Shown here piece after piece: positions 26,855 through 35,982 of a stretch of DNA of 64,000 bases. Numbering within the stretch: the stretch's first letter is position 1; every line of letters begins with the position of its first letter. Below the pieces are notes generated by a model. The model saw nothing but the letters and a program-made list of their open reading frames with translations. It was not told where the DNA came from and did no database searches. Origin of the DNA: Roseicella aerolata (GTDB taxonomy: Bacteria > Pseudomonadota > Alphaproteobacteria > Acetobacterales > Acetobacteraceae). The translations under genes and the position numbers were made by a program. The DNA is taken from positions 1-64,000 of the forward strand of contig NZ_JAJAQI010000033.1 of the NCBI RefSeq assembly GCF_020523605.1. The letters are read 5' to 3'.

Positions 26855-27913
26855 GTGAACCGACGCTCCCTGCTCATCGCATCCGGCCTCGCCGCGGCCA
26901 GCCCGCTGCTCGGCCGCCCCGCCTTCGCCCAGCAGGCGCAGATCACCGGTGCCGGCGCGACCTTCCCCCGCCCGCTCTATGAGCGCTGGGCGCAGGCCGC
27001 ACGCGAGGCAACGGGCGTGCAGCTCAACTACCAATCCATTGGCTCCGGCGGCGGCATCAACCAGATCACCGCCCGGACCGTGGATTTCGGCGCCTCGGAC
27101 GCGCCGCTCTCGGCCGAGCAACTCAACGAGCGCAAGCTGATGCAATTTCCGACGGTGCTCGGCTCGGTCGTGCTCTCGGCCAACCTGCCGGGCGTCGCGG
27201 ACAATGCGCTCCGCCTCACGCCGGAGATCGTTGCGGACATCTTCCTCGGCAAGCTGACGCGCTGGAACGACCCGCGCATCGCCGAGGTGAACCGCGAGAT
27301 CCGCATCCCGAACCTGCCGATCGGGCCTTGCTACCGGGCCGACGGCTCGGGCACGACCTGGGTCTTCACCACCTACCTCTCCCGCGTCTCGGAGGAGTGG
27401 AAGAGCGGTCCGGGCGCCGGCACCAGCATCCGCTGGCCGGTCGGCAACGGCGCGCGCGGCAATGAGGGCGTGTCGAACATCATCCGCAACACCCCGGGCG
27501 CGATCGGCTACATCGAGAACGCCTATGCGGTGGTGAACCGCATGGCGACGACGCAGCTCCGCAACAAGTCGGGCAGGTTCGTCCGCCCCGAGCCGCCGGC
27601 CTTCAACGCGGCCGCCGCGGCGGCCGACTGGACGGTGCCGAATTTCGCGGCCGACACCATCAACCTGGATGGCGAGAATGTCTGGCCGATCACCTCGCCG
27701 ACCTACATCCTGCTGCCGGTGAACCCGCCGGCCGAGAAGGTGGAGGCCAGCCGCAACACCATGCGGTTCTTCGACTGGACGTTCCGCAACGGCAGCGAGA
27801 TTGCCTCCCGCCTGGAATACATCCCGCTGCCGGCCTCGGCGCATGACCTCATCCGCAAGGGCTGGGGCCAGCATGTCCGCACGCCGTCGGGCGAGGCCGT
27901 CTGGACCGCCTGA
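26855..27913 (+). CDS. pstS: Phosphate ABC transporter substrate-binding protein PstS
   Basis: 352 residues. The start VNRRSLLIASGLAAASPLLGRPAFAQQ is a signal peptide with an Arg pair. The mature start QITGAGATFPRPLYERWAQ and the phosphate-binding loops YQSIGSGGGINQI, VDFGASDAPLS and RADGSGTTWVFTTYLS identify PstS. The GTG at 26855 has GGAGAGAG upstream. It is the first gene of pstSCAB-phoU-phoB behind the Pho box. A hairpin overlapping the stop separates it from pstC. Confidence 0.97.
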   Translation: MNRRSLLIASGLAAASPLLGRPAFAQQAQITGAGATFPRPLYERWAQAAREATGVQLNYQSIGSGGGINQITARTVDFGASDAPLSAEQLNERKLMQFPTVLGSVVLSANLPGVADNALRLTPEIVADIFLGKLTRWNDPRIAEVNREIRIPNLPIGPCYRADGSGTTWVFTTYLSRVSEEWKSGPGAGTSIRWPVGNGARGNEGVSNIIRNTPGAIGYIENAYAVVNRMATTQLRNKSGRFVRPEPPAFNAAAAAADWTVPNFAADTINLDGENVWPITSPTYILLPVNPPAEKVEASRNTMRFFDWTFRNGSEIASRLEYIPLPASAHDLIRKGWGQHVRTPSGEAVWTA

Positions 27914-27938
27914 CCGGGCCCAGGCACCGCCCGGGTCA
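27911..27938 (+). terminator. Intercistronic hairpin between pstS and pstC
   Basis: TGACCGGGC (27911-27919, starting with the pstS stop TGA) pairs with GCCCGGGTCA (27929-27938) with one bulged base. No T-run follows. Such a hairpin would fit partial termination or 3'-end protection, giving more PstS than PstCAB, by inference. Confidence 0.5.
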
Positions 27939-27996
27939 GGAACGGCCCGGGCGGCATGGTATTGAGGCCCCGGCAGGATTGGGGAGAACTTATCAG

Positions 27997-28980
27997 GTGA
28001 GCGACATCGCACTGGGCGCGCCGGCCGCCCCCGCCACGGGCCGGCGGAAGACGGCCGGATCCTTCGGCGACAGGCTCTTCGCAGGCCTCTGCCTCAGTGC
28101 CGGCATCCTCGTCCTGCTGACGCTCGGCGGCATCATCGTCACGCTGTTCATCGGCGGCCTGCCCGCCTTCCGGCATTTCGGGCTGGACTTCCTGATCTCG
28201 ACCCGCTGGGACCCGGTGGAGGGGCGCGAGGAATTCGGCGCCTTCGTCTCGGTCTTTGGCACGGTCATCACCTCCGTGCTGGCGATCATCTTCGCCGTTC
28301 CGGTCGCCTTCGGCATCGCCTATTTCCTGACCGAGCTGGCGCCGCAATGGCTGCGCCGGCCGGTCGGCATCGCCATCGAGCTGCTGGCCGCCATCCCCTC
28401 CATCATCTACGGGATGTGGGGCCTGTTCGTGCTGGTCCCCTTCGTCCAGATGAACATCCAGCTCACCTTCGGCGAGGCGCTCGGGGCCATCCCGCTGGTC
28501 GGCTTCCTCTTCGCCTCCAACTCCTTCGCCGGCACCTCGATCTTCACTGCCTCGCTGGTGCTCGCCATCATGATCCTGCCATTCATCGCCGCCACCATGC
28601 GCGATGTGTTCGAGCAGGTGCCGCCGGTCTACAAGGAAAGCGCCTACGGCCTCGGTGCCACGCGCTGGGAGGTGGTGCGCGGCGTGGTCGTTCCCTATAC
28701 GCGGATCTCCGTGGTCGGCGGCATCATGCTCGGCCTGGGCCGGGCACTCGGTGAGACAATGGCGGTCACCTTCGTCATCGGCAACGCCAACCGGATGCCG
28801 ACCTCCATCTTCGACCCCTCCACCACCATCGCCTCCGTCATCGCCATGGAGTTCCCGGAGAGCCTGGCGGGCAGCCTCCAGCAATCGGCGCTCTTCGCCA
28901 TCGGCTTCCTGCTGTTCGTGATCTCCTTCGTGGTGCTGGCGACGTCGCGCTGGCTCCTGCGCTCGCGGCTGAAGGGCTGA
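27997..28980 (+). CDS. pstC: Phosphate ABC transporter permease PstC
   Basis: 327 residues with six membrane helices. The binding-protein-dependent permease loop is in YKESAYGLGATRWEVVRGVVVPY (EAA-like loop), followed by GGIMLGLGRALGETMAV. The GIAIELLAAIPSIIYGMWGLFV stretch is typical of PstC. The GTG at 27997 is chosen; GGGGAG lies 10 nt upstream. Four bases separate it from pstA. Confidence 0.96.
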   Translation: MSDIALGAPAAPATGRRKTAGSFGDRLFAGLCLSAGILVLLTLGGIIVTLFIGGLPAFRHFGLDFLISTRWDPVEGREEFGAFVSVFGTVITSVLAIIFAVPVAFGIAYFLTELAPQWLRRPVGIAIELLAAIPSIIYGMWGLFVLVPFVQMNIQLTFGEALGAIPLVGFLFASNSFAGTSIFTASLVLAIMILPFIAATMRDVFEQVPPVYKESAYGLGATRWEVVRGVVVPYTRISVVGGIMLGLGRALGETMAVTFVIGNANRMPTSIFDPSTTIASVIAMEFPESLAGSLQQSALFAIGFLLFVISFVVLATSRWLLRSRLKG

Positions 28981-28984
28981 GACG

Positions 28985-29890
28985 ATGAGCACGACCTCCC
29001 ACACCGCCTCCCGCCCGGTCACCGACCTGGCGGCGATGCGGGCACGCGGCGCCCGCCGCGGCCGCACGGACAGGATCATCACCGCGCTGTCGCTGCTGGC
29101 GACCGCCATCGGGCTGTTCTTTCTCGCCTCGATCCTGCTCACGCTGTTCTGGCGAGGGCTCGCGGCGATGGACCTGACCATCTTCACCACCGAATTCCGC
29201 CCGACCCGCTACGGCGACGAGAGCCTGCCGAAGGGCGGCCTGCTGCATGCTATCGTCGGCAGCCTGATCCAGGTGGCGATCGGCACCGGGATCGGAACGC
29301 CGATCGGGCTTCTGGTCGGCACCTACCTCGCCGAGTACGCGCAACGGACCGCGCTGGGCAACGCCGTCCGCTTCGTCTCCGACATCCTGCTCTCGGCGCC
29401 CTCCATCCTCATCGGCCTGTTCATCTACCAGCTTGTCGTGCTGCCGATGGGCGCCTTCTCCGGCCTCGCCGGAGCCCTTGCCCTGGCCATCATCGTCATC
29501 CCGGTGGTGGTGCGCACCACGGAGGACATGCTGTCCCTGATCCCGAACACCCTGCGGGAAGCGGTGATCGGGCTCGGCGCGCCGAAATGGAAGATGATCA
29601 CCCTGGTCGGCTACCGCGCGGCGCTGTCCGGCATCGTCACCGGCGTGCTGCTGGCCATCGCGCGGATCGCCGGCGAGACGGCGCCGCTCCTGCTGACCAG
29701 CTTCGGCAACTCGGTCACCTCGACCGACCTCACCCGCGCCATGGCCAGCCTGCCGATCGCGATCTACCAGCAGGCCAATTCCGGCTTCCCGGACCTGATC
29801 GAGATCGCCTGGTCGGCCGCCCTGCTCGTGACGCTCGGGGTGCTGGCCATCAACATCATCGCGCGCGTCGCGCTCCGCAAGAAGCATTGA
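28985..29890 (+). CDS. pstA: Phosphate ABC transporter permease PstA
   Basis: 301 residues with six membrane helices. It contains [56 protein letters not shown] and the EAA-type loop [19 protein letters not shown], followed by [17 protein letters not shown], all typical of PstA. It pairs with PstC to form the inner-membrane channel. It lies 4 bp after pstC and 8 bp before pstB. Confidence 0.96.
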   Translation: MSTTSHTASRPVTDLAAMRARGARRGRTDRIITALSLLATAIGLFFLASILLTLFWRGLAAMDLTIFTTEFRPTRYGDESLPKGGLLHAIVGSLIQVAIGTGIGTPIGLLVGTYLAEYAQRTALGNAVRFVSDILLSAPSILIGLFIYQLVVLPMGAFSGLAGALALAIIVIPVVVRTTEDMLSLIPNTLREAVIGLGAPKWKMITLVGYRAALSGIVTGVLLAIARIAGETAPLLLTSFGNSVTSTDLTRAMASLPIAIYQQANSGFPDLIEIAWSAALLVTLGVLAINIIARVALRKKH

Positions 29891-29898
29891 GGGGTCCC

Positions 29899-30744
29899 AT
29901 GAGCGATACCGGAACGGCCGCGCGGCAGCCCGCGACGCAGGAGAGAAGCTTCGGCGGCATGCAGGCCCGCTCCTCCGCGGTGCTGAACGAGACCGCGCGG
30001 ATCTCGGTCAGGAACCTGGATTTCTTCTACGGCGACAACCGCGCCCTGAAATCCATCAATTTCGACCTGCCGGACCGGCAGGTGACCGGGATGATCGGCC
30101 CCTCGGGCTGCGGCAAGTCGACCCTGCTGCGCGTGCTGAACCGGATGTACAGCCTCTATCCCGGCCAGCGCGCGAGCGGCGAGGTGCTCCTCGATGGCAA
30201 GAACATCCTGGACGACGATGTGGACGTGAACGAGCTGCGGGCCAAGGTCGGGATGGTCTTCCAGAAGCCGACCCCCTTCCCGATGACGATCTACGAGAAC
30301 ATCGCCTTCGGCGTCCGACTGCACGAGAAGCTCTCCAAGGCGCAGATGGACGAGCGGGTGGAATGGGCGCTCTCCCGCGCCGCCATCTGGGGCGAGGTGA
30401 AGGACCGGCTGAACACCAATGCCATGGGCCTCTCGGGCGGGCAGCAGCAGCGGCTCTGCATCGCCCGCTCCATCGCGGTGCGGCCGGAGGTCATCCTGTT
30501 CGACGAGCCGACCTCCGCGCTCGACCCGATCAGCACCTTGAAGATCGAGGAGCTGATCGATGAGCTGAAGCGGGACTTCACCATCGCCATCGTCACCCAC
30601 AACATGCAGCAGGCTGCCCGCTGCGCCGACCAGGTCGCCTTCTTCTACCTGGGCGAGCTGATCGAGGTGGCGCCGGCCGCGCAGCTCTTCACCGCGCCGC
30701 AGCATCCGCGGACGCAGGAATACATCACCGGCCGGTTCGGCTGA
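29899..30744 (+). CDS. pstB: Phosphate ABC transporter ATP-binding protein PstB
   Basis: 281 residues. The Walker A motif is GPSGCGKST (67-75), the Q-loop lies in [17 protein letters not shown], the signature is LSGGQQQRL, and Walker B is [26 protein letters not shown] is the H-loop. The first ~33 residues, before [11 protein letters not shown], are an extension beyond the E. coli protein. The ATG follows the pstA stop by 8 bp. Confidence 0.97.
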   Translation: MSDTGTAARQPATQERSFGGMQARSSAVLNETARISVRNLDFFYGDNRALKSINFDLPDRQVTGMIGPSGCGKSTLLRVLNRMYSLYPGQRASGEVLLDGKNILDDDVDVNELRAKVGMVFQKPTPFPMTIYENIAFGVRLHEKLSKAQMDERVEWALSRAAIWGEVKDRLNTNAMGLSGGQQQRLCIARSIAVRPEVILFDEPTSALDPISTLKIEELIDELKRDFTIAIVTHNMQQAARCADQVAFFYLGELIEVAPAAQLFTAPQHPRTQEYITGRFG

Positions 30745-30769
30745 GCGGGAGGGCCGAGAGGTGGAGAAG

Positions 30770-31480
30770 ATGCAGGAACACACCGTCCGCTCCTACGGAG
30801 AGGAGCTGCGCCGGCTGCGCGAGATGATCGCCCGCATGGGCGGCCTCGCGGAGCGGCAGGTGGCGGATGCCGTCAGCGCCCTGGTCCGCCGCGATGCGGA
30901 GCTGGCGACCGAGGTGATGGCGCGCGACGCGGAGATCGACGCGCTGGAGCGGGAGATCGAGAATTTCTGCATCCGGCTGCTGGCCCTGCGCCAGCCGGTC
31001 GGCCAGGATCTGCGGCTGGTGATCGCCTCGCTGAAGATCATCCATGCCATCGAGCGGATCGGCGACTATGCCCGCAACGCCGCCAAGCGCAGCATCGTCC
31101 TCGCGCAGCAGCCCCCCCTCGGCAGCCTCAACGGCTTCCAGCGCATGGCGGTGCTGGTGCAGGAGGAGTTGAAGGGCGCTATGGACGCCCTGGTGAACGA
31201 CGACGCCGCGCGCGCGAGCGAGGTCTGGGCCAGCGACCAGTCGGTGGATGAGGTCTATAACGGCATCTTCCGCGAGATGCTGACCCATATGATGGAGGAT
31301 CCGCGCAACATCACCGCGGCGACCCACCTGCTCTTCGTCGCCAAGAACCTGGAGCGGATCGGCGACCACGCCACCAACATCGCCGAGACGGTCTACTACG
31401 CCGTCAGCGGCAAGCCGATGACCGAGGAACGCCCGAAGGCCGACAGCTCGCCCTTCGCGGTCGTCCGGCCGCCGGCCTGA
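30770..31480 (+). CDS. phoU: Phosphate signalling protein PhoU
   Basis: About 236 residues with two PhoU three-helix repeats. The first contains DALEREIENFCIRLLALRQPVGQDLRLVIASLKIIHAIERIGDYARNAAK. The second ends LLFVAKNLERIGDHATNIAETVYYAV. The paired ExxxD-type metal sites are in ERIGDYARN and ERIGDHATN. It represses the Pho response when phosphate is ample by linking PstSCAB to the PhoR kinase. The ATG at 30770 is preferred, but a GTG at 30761 in the same frame also has a purine-rich site. Confidence 0.95.
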   Translation: MQEHTVRSYGEELRRLREMIARMGGLAERQVADAVSALVRRDAELATEVMARDAEIDALEREIENFCIRLLALRQPVGQDLRLVIASLKIIHAIERIGDYARNAAKRSIVLAQQPPLGSLNGFQRMAVLVQEELKGAMDALVNDDAARASEVWASDQSVDEVYNGIFREMLTHMMEDPRNITAATHLLFVAKNLERIGDHATNIAETVYYAVSGKPMTEERPKADSSPFAVVRPPA

Positions 31481-31496
31481 GCCAGGGGAGCCGCAG

Positions 31497-32213
31497 ATGC
31501 CCGATCTGGTTCCCGGCGGCGCCCGCCCGACCATCCTGGTGGTCGAGGATGAGATCCCGCTGCTGACCCTGCTGCGCTACAACCTGGAGAAGCAGGGCTT
31601 CCGGGTGGAGGAAGCGGCCGATGGCGAGGAGGCGCTGGTCCGGGTGGCCGAGGCCAAGCCCGACTTGGTCCTGCTGGACTGGATGCTGCCGCAACTCTCG
31701 GGCCTCGAGGTCTGCCGCCAGCTCCGCCGCCGGCCGGCGACGCGCGACCTGCCCATCATCATGGTGACGGCCCGGACCGAGCAGCAGGACACGGTGCGCG
31801 CCCTCGATACCGGCGCCGATGACTACATCAGCAAGCCCTTCGCCATGGACGGGCTGCTGGCCCGCATCCGCGCGCTGCTGCGGCGTTCCGGCAGCCTGGC
31901 GACGCGCGGAATGCTGACCTTCCGCGACCTGACCATGGACCAGGACGCCCACCGCGTGTCCCGCAACGGCCGCCCGCTGCATCTGGGCCCCACCGAGTAC
32001 CGGCTGCTGGAATTCCTGATGCAGCATCCGGGCCGGGTCTTCTCGCGCGAGCAGTTGCTGGACGCGGTCTGGGGGCGCGACATCCATGTCGAGCCGCGGA
32101 CGGTGGACGTGCATATCCGCCGGCTGCGCAAGGCGATCAATGGCGAGGGCGAGCTGGACGTGATCCGCACGGTGCGCTCGGCCGGCTATGCGCTGGATGT
32201 GGAGGACGCCTAG
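31497..32213 (+). CDS. phoB: Phosphate regulon response regulator PhoB
   Basis: 238 residues. The receiver domain starts TILVVEDEIPLLTLLRYNLEKQGF with acidic residues at 17-19, phospho-acceptor Asp61 in LVLLDWMLP, and Lys in DYISKPFAMDGLLARI. The OmpR-type winged helix contains HLGPTEYRLLEFLMQHPGRVFSREQLLDAVWG and TVDVHIRRLRKAI. It ends the pst operon. phoR, usually next to these genes in alphaproteobacteria, is not on either side. Confidence 0.95.
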   Translation: MPDLVPGGARPTILVVEDEIPLLTLLRYNLEKQGFRVEEAADGEEALVRVAEAKPDLVLLDWMLPQLSGLEVCRQLRRRPATRDLPIIMVTARTEQQDTVRALDTGADDYISKPFAMDGLLARIRALLRRSGSLATRGMLTFRDLTMDQDAHRVSRNGRPLHLGPTEYRLLEFLMQHPGRVFSREQLLDAVWGRDIHVEPRTVDVHIRRLRKAINGEGELDVIRTVRSAGYALDVEDA

Positions 32214-32254
32214 GGCCGGACGCAGGCCGGCCCCGCCCCCCGCGGCGAGCCCGG

Positions 32255-32276
32255 GCTGAGGCGGTGGTGCCTCAGC
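32255..32276. terminator. Stem-loop between convergent phoB and deoxyribosyltransferase genes
   Basis: GCTGAGGC (32255-32262) pairs perfectly with GCCTCAGC (32269-32276) around a 6-nt loop. It overlaps the last codons of the minus-strand gene. It is symmetrical and could stop transcripts from either side; no T-run is present. Confidence 0.5.
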
Positions 32277-32844
32277 GCGCCGCCCTGAATACCCTCGCCG
32301 CCGCCGCCACGCAGCGGGTGAAGGCCGCCAAGTCGCGCCACCGCCGCTCCGCCGGGACCTCCTCCAGCTCGAAGGCGCCGCCGGAGGCGTGGATGCCGCC
32401 CTCCAGCATCAGGTTGTCGTGGAGGTCGAATTCCTCCACCGCCATTCCCCCATCATCCTCCCAGGCGCCATCCGCCCGACGCCGCGCCGTGGGGCCCAGC
32501 GCAGCCAGGGTCCGCGCACCGAAGCGCCGCGCGACATGGCTGTAGCCGAAGACCGGCCGGCCGAGGGCGCGCATGAACCCCAGTTCATAGACCGTCCCGG
32601 CATCCGCCGAGGGCCCGCGGAAGGGGGTAAGGTTGGCGATCAGGGCATCGCAACTGCGGATATGCCCCTCATTCCCCAGGTAGATGCGCAGCCATTCCGG
32701 CTGCGCCGGATCGGGCGGGACGGGCGGAGGCTCCAGGGGAAAGACGCCGGTCAGGCCGTGCGCGGCGCAGATCGCCCGCTTCTCCGCGGCGACCGCCTCC
32801 GCATCGGCGAGGAAGACCTCGGGGCCGGCCAGGTAGATTCGCAT
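32272..32844 (-). CDS. Nucleoside 2-deoxyribosyltransferase family protein
   Basis: 190 residues. The N-terminus MRIYLAGPEVFLADAEAVAAEKRAICAAHG is typical of nucleoside 2-deoxyribosyltransferases. The catalytic-region motifs SCDALIANLTPFRGPSADAGTVYELGFMRALGRPVFGY contain the conserved Asp and Glu (DAGTVYELG). It would transfer deoxyribose between bases in nucleotide salvage, or cleave nucleotides as Rcl-like members do. It is a single gene, convergent with phoB. Confidence 0.85.
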   Translation of the reverse strand: MRIYLAGPEVFLADAEAVAAEKRAICAAHGLTGVFPLEPPPVPPDPAQPEWLRIYLGNEGHIRSCDALIANLTPFRGPSADAGTVYELGFMRALGRPVFGYSHVARRFGARTLAALGPTARRRADGAWEDDGGMAVEEFDLHDNLMLEGGIHASGGAFELEEVPAERRWRDLAAFTRCVAAAARVFRAAR

Positions 32845-33004
32845 CCCGCTTCCTAGCCCGTGCGCGGGCCGGGTGGAATCACCTCGCACCTGCATCGCCC
32901 CTGTGCGAGGAGGCGAGGCCACCCTGTCCCGGACGGCGCGTCACCACCTCGCAGGGAGCGGAACCGCATTGCCGCCCCGCGCCGCTTCGCCTTGGAATGC
33001 CGTC

Positions 33005-33814
33005 ATGGATGCCGAAGCCGAATACAACAACCGTGCCCGGGTGCCGGAGAGCGCCGCGCTGATCGCCGGCTGGGCGCGCGACGCCGCCGCCTTCCGGGCG
33101 GGCTGGCCGCATGCGGGATACGGCCTGCCCTACGGCCCGGGGGAGCGGGAGAGGCTCGATCTCTTCCGCCCCGGTCCGGGCGAGGCCTGGCCGCTCGCCC
33201 TCTTCCTCCATGGCGGCTACTGGCAGGCGCTGGACCGCTCCTTCTTCAGCCATGTCGCCCGCGGGCTGCTGGCCGAAGGCGTCGCGGTCGCCATCCCCTC
33301 CTACGATCTCTGCCCGGCCGTGCCACTGGCGAGGATCGTGGATCAGGCCCGCGCCGCGGCGATGATGCTGCACCGGCGGAGCGGGCGGCGCCTGTTCGCC
33401 GCCGGCCACTCCGCCGGCGGCCAGCTCGCGGCGATGCTGATGGCGACCGACTGGCGCACCCTGGACCCTGCCCTGCCGGCCGGCCTGGTGCCCGCCGGCC
33501 TGCCCATCTCCGGCGTCTTCGAACTGGCGCCGCTGCTGGGGACGACCATCGCCGCGGCCCTGCGCCTGACGCCCGAGGCGGCCCGTGCCCTCTCGCCCCG
33601 CTTCCTCCCCTCCCCCGGCGGCGCGCTGCATGTCGTGGTGGGCGGCGGGGAGAGCGCCGAGTATCTCCGCCAGTCCCGAGATTTCGCCGCTGCCTGGGGC
33701 GGCGGGTTCGAGGCGCTGCCCGGCCGCGATCATTTCACGGTTCTGGACCCGCTGGCGGCGCTCGGGGGCGCGCTCGCCCGCCGCGCCGCCGCCATGGCCC
33801 TTGCGGTCGCGTGA
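33005..33814 (+). CDS. Alpha/beta hydrolase of the arylformamidase (kynurenine formamidase) type
   Basis: 269 residues. EYNNRARVPE near the start and LALFLHGGYWQALDRSFFSHVARGL (HGGYW oxyanion motif) are hallmarks of KFase/arylformamidase-like hydrolases. The nucleophile elbow is FAAGHSAGGQLAAML, and the catalytic His lies in PGRDHFTVLDPLA. It probably hydrolyses an N-formyl or other small amide or ester. It is 47 bp upstream of a Liv-type importer operon on the same strand, so it may act on the imported solute. Confidence 0.8.
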   Translation: MDAEAEYNNRARVPESAALIAGWARDAAAFRAGWPHAGYGLPYGPGERERLDLFRPGPGEAWPLALFLHGGYWQALDRSFFSHVARGLLAEGVAVAIPSYDLCPAVPLARIVDQARAAAMMLHRRSGRRLFAAGHSAGGQLAAMLMATDWRTLDPALPAGLVPAGLPISGVFELAPLLGTTIAAALRLTPEAARALSPRFLPSPGGALHVVVGGGESAEYLRQSRDFAAAWGGGFEALPGRDHFTVLDPLAALGGALARRAAAMALAVA

Positions 33815-33861
33815 CGCTTCCCGTTTAACGCCCGCACAGCCTTTGGCCGGGGAGCAGCGGG

Positions 33862-35040
33862 ATGACGGAGATCGGGCGGCGCATGGCGCTGGCGGGTGCG
33901 GCAGGGCTGCTGGCGGCGCCGGCGGTGGCGCGGGCGCAGGGGCCTGGCGTGAAGATCGGGCTGGTCGCGGTGCTGACCGGGCCGCAGGCCGCGCTCGGCA
34001 CCCAGACGCGGGACGGCTTCCTGCAGGGGCTGAAGCACCTGGACGGCAGACTCGGCGGCCTGCCGGCCGAGGTGCTGGTCATCGATGACGAGCTGCGGCC
34101 CGAGGTCGCGGTCACCAAGGTCCGCGCCGCGATCGAGCGGGACAAGGTCGATTTCGTCGTCGGCGTCGTCTTCTCCAACATCCTCGGTGCCATCATCCGG
34201 CCGGTCACGGAATCGAACACGATCCTGATCTCGACCAATGCCGGGCCTTCGACGATCGCCGGCCGCGGCTGCCACCCGCTGTTCTTCGCGGCGTCCTACA
34301 ACAACGACCAGGTCCATGCGGTGATGGGCCAGGCGGCGCAGGATGCCGGCTACCGGCGGGTCTTCCTGCTGACCCCGAACTACCAGGCCGGCCGCGACGC
34401 CATGGCCGGCTTCAAGAGCCGCTTCAAGGGCGAGGTGGTGGACGAGGTCTACATCCCCCTGACCCAGCTCGACTTCTCGGCGGAACTGGCAAGGATCGCG
34501 GCAGCCAGGCCGGATGCGCTATTCACCTTCATGCCGGGCGGGCTCGGCGTGAACCTGGTGCGGCAGTACCGTCAGGCGGGGCTGGCCAATATCCCCTTCC
34601 TCTCGACCTTCACGGTCGATGAGGCGACGCTGCCGGCGCAGCAGGACGCCGCGCTCGGCTTCTATTCCGCCTCCACCTGGGCACCGAACCTGGACAACCC
34701 GCGCAACAGGCGGTTCGTCGCGGATTTCGAGGCGAGCCATGGCTATGTGCCCGCCAGCTACGCCGCGCATGCCTATGACGCGGCGGCGCTGCTGGACAGC
34801 GCGATCCGCAAGGTGGGCGGCAAGCTCTCCGACAAAGATGGGCTGCGGGCGGCGATCAAGGCGGCGGAATTCGATTCGGTCCGCGGCCGCTTCCGCTTCG
34901 GCGCCAACCAGTTCCCGGTGCAGGATTTCTGGCTCTGCCAGGTCGCGAAGCGGCCGGACGGCAAATTCCAGACCGAGGCGGTGAGGCGCGTGCTGGAGAA
35001 CGACGTCGACCCCTACGCGGCCGAGTGCCGGATGCGCTGA
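33862..35040 (+). CDS. ABC transporter substrate-binding protein, branched-chain amino acid (Liv/HAAT) type
   Basis: 392 residues. The signal peptide MTEIGRRMALAGAAGLLAAPAVARAQ has an Arg pair. It is followed by VKIGLVAVLTGPQAALGTQTRDGFLQGLKHL, the type I periplasmic-binding fold opening. LISTNAGPSTIAGRGCHPLFFAASYNNDQVHAVMG is in the ligand cleft, and DFSAELARIAAARPDALFTFMPGG follows the family. The closest groups bind aromatic or amide-type solutes as well as branched amino acids; the ligand is not certain. It is followed by the permease and ATPase genes livH-livM-livG-livF. Confidence 0.9.
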   Translation: MTEIGRRMALAGAAGLLAAPAVARAQGPGVKIGLVAVLTGPQAALGTQTRDGFLQGLKHLDGRLGGLPAEVLVIDDELRPEVAVTKVRAAIERDKVDFVVGVVFSNILGAIIRPVTESNTILISTNAGPSTIAGRGCHPLFFAASYNNDQVHAVMGQAAQDAGYRRVFLLTPNYQAGRDAMAGFKSRFKGEVVDEVYIPLTQLDFSAELARIAAARPDALFTFMPGGLGVNLVRQYRQAGLANIPFLSTFTVDEATLPAQQDAALGFYSASTWAPNLDNPRNRRFVADFEASHGYVPASYAAHAYDAAALLDSAIRKVGGKLSDKDGLRAAIKAAEFDSVRGRFRFGANQFPVQDFWLCQVAKRPDGKFQTEAVRRVLENDVDPYAAECRMR

Positions 35041-35056
35041 GGCACCTGCGCCGGGC

Positions 35057-35980
35057 ATGACCATCCAATTGCTGCTGGTGCAGGCGCTGAACGGCCTGCA
35101 GCTCGGCGTGCTGCTCTTCCTGGTGGCGGCGGGGCTGACGCTGGTTTTCGGCGTCATGGATTTCATCAACCTCGCCCATGGCGTGCAGTACATGCTGGGC
35201 GCCTATCTGGGCGCCAGCCTAGCGGCGCTGACTGGCAGCTTCTGGTGGGCGCTGCTGCTTGCCCTGCCGGCGGCGCTCGCCATCGGGTTGCTGCTGGAAT
35301 GGCTGGTCTTTCGCCATCTCTATGATCGCGACCACCTCTCCCAGGTGCTGGCGACTTTCGGCGTCATCCTCTTCCTCAACCAGGCCGTGAAGGCGGTCTG
35401 GGGCACGGCGCCGCTGCAGATGCCGGTGCCGGACCTGCTCTCGGGCGGCATCTCCCTGATGCCGGGGCTGCAATACCCGGTCTATCGCCTGGCGATCCTG
35501 GTGGCCGGCCTCGCCATCGCGCTGCTGCTCTGGCTGCTGGTGGAGCGGACCAGGGCCGGCGCCCTGGTCCGTGCGGGCGCGAGCAACCGGCCGATGCTGG
35601 CGGCACTCGGCATCGATACGGGGCGGCTCTTCATGCTGGTCTTCGGCTTCGGCGCCATGCTGGCGGGCTTCGCGGGCGTGATGGCGGCGCCGATCCTCTC
35701 GGTCGAGCCCGGCATGGGCGACACGGTGCTGATCCTCGCCTTCGTGGTCATTGTCATCGGCGGCATCGGCAGCGTGCGCGGCGCCTTCCTGGCCGCCCTG
35801 CTGGTCGGACTGATCGAGACGCTCGGCCGATCCCTGATGCCGGACCTGATGCGGATCTTCCTCGCCCCGGCGCCAGCACGGCAGGCCGGGGCGGCGCTCG
35901 CCTCCATGCTGGTCTATGTGGCGATGGCGGCGATCCTGGCCTTCCGGCCGCGCGGCCTCTTCCCGGCGCGCGGGGGCTGA
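35057..35980 (+). CDS. livH: Branched-chain amino acid-type ABC permease LivH
   Basis: 307 residues, about eight membrane helices. It opens QLLLVQALNGLQLGVLLFLVAAGLTLVFGVMDFINLAHG, the LivH hallmark. The coupling-loop region is VRAGASNRPMLAALGIDTGRLF, followed by IVIGGIGSVRGAFLAALLVGLIETLG. It forms the translocation pore with LivM. It lies 16 bp after the binding-protein gene and 2 bp before livM. Confidence 0.92.
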   Translation: MTIQLLLVQALNGLQLGVLLFLVAAGLTLVFGVMDFINLAHGVQYMLGAYLGASLAALTGSFWWALLLALPAALAIGLLLEWLVFRHLYDRDHLSQVLATFGVILFLNQAVKAVWGTAPLQMPVPDLLSGGISLMPGLQYPVYRLAILVAGLAIALLLWLLVERTRAGALVRAGASNRPMLAALGIDTGRLFMLVFGFGAMLAGFAGVMAAPILSVEPGMGDTVLILAFVVIVIGGIGSVRGAFLAALLVGLIETLGRSLMPDLMRIFLAPAPARQAGAALASMLVYVAMAAILAFRPRGLFPARGG

Positions 35981-35982
35981 GC

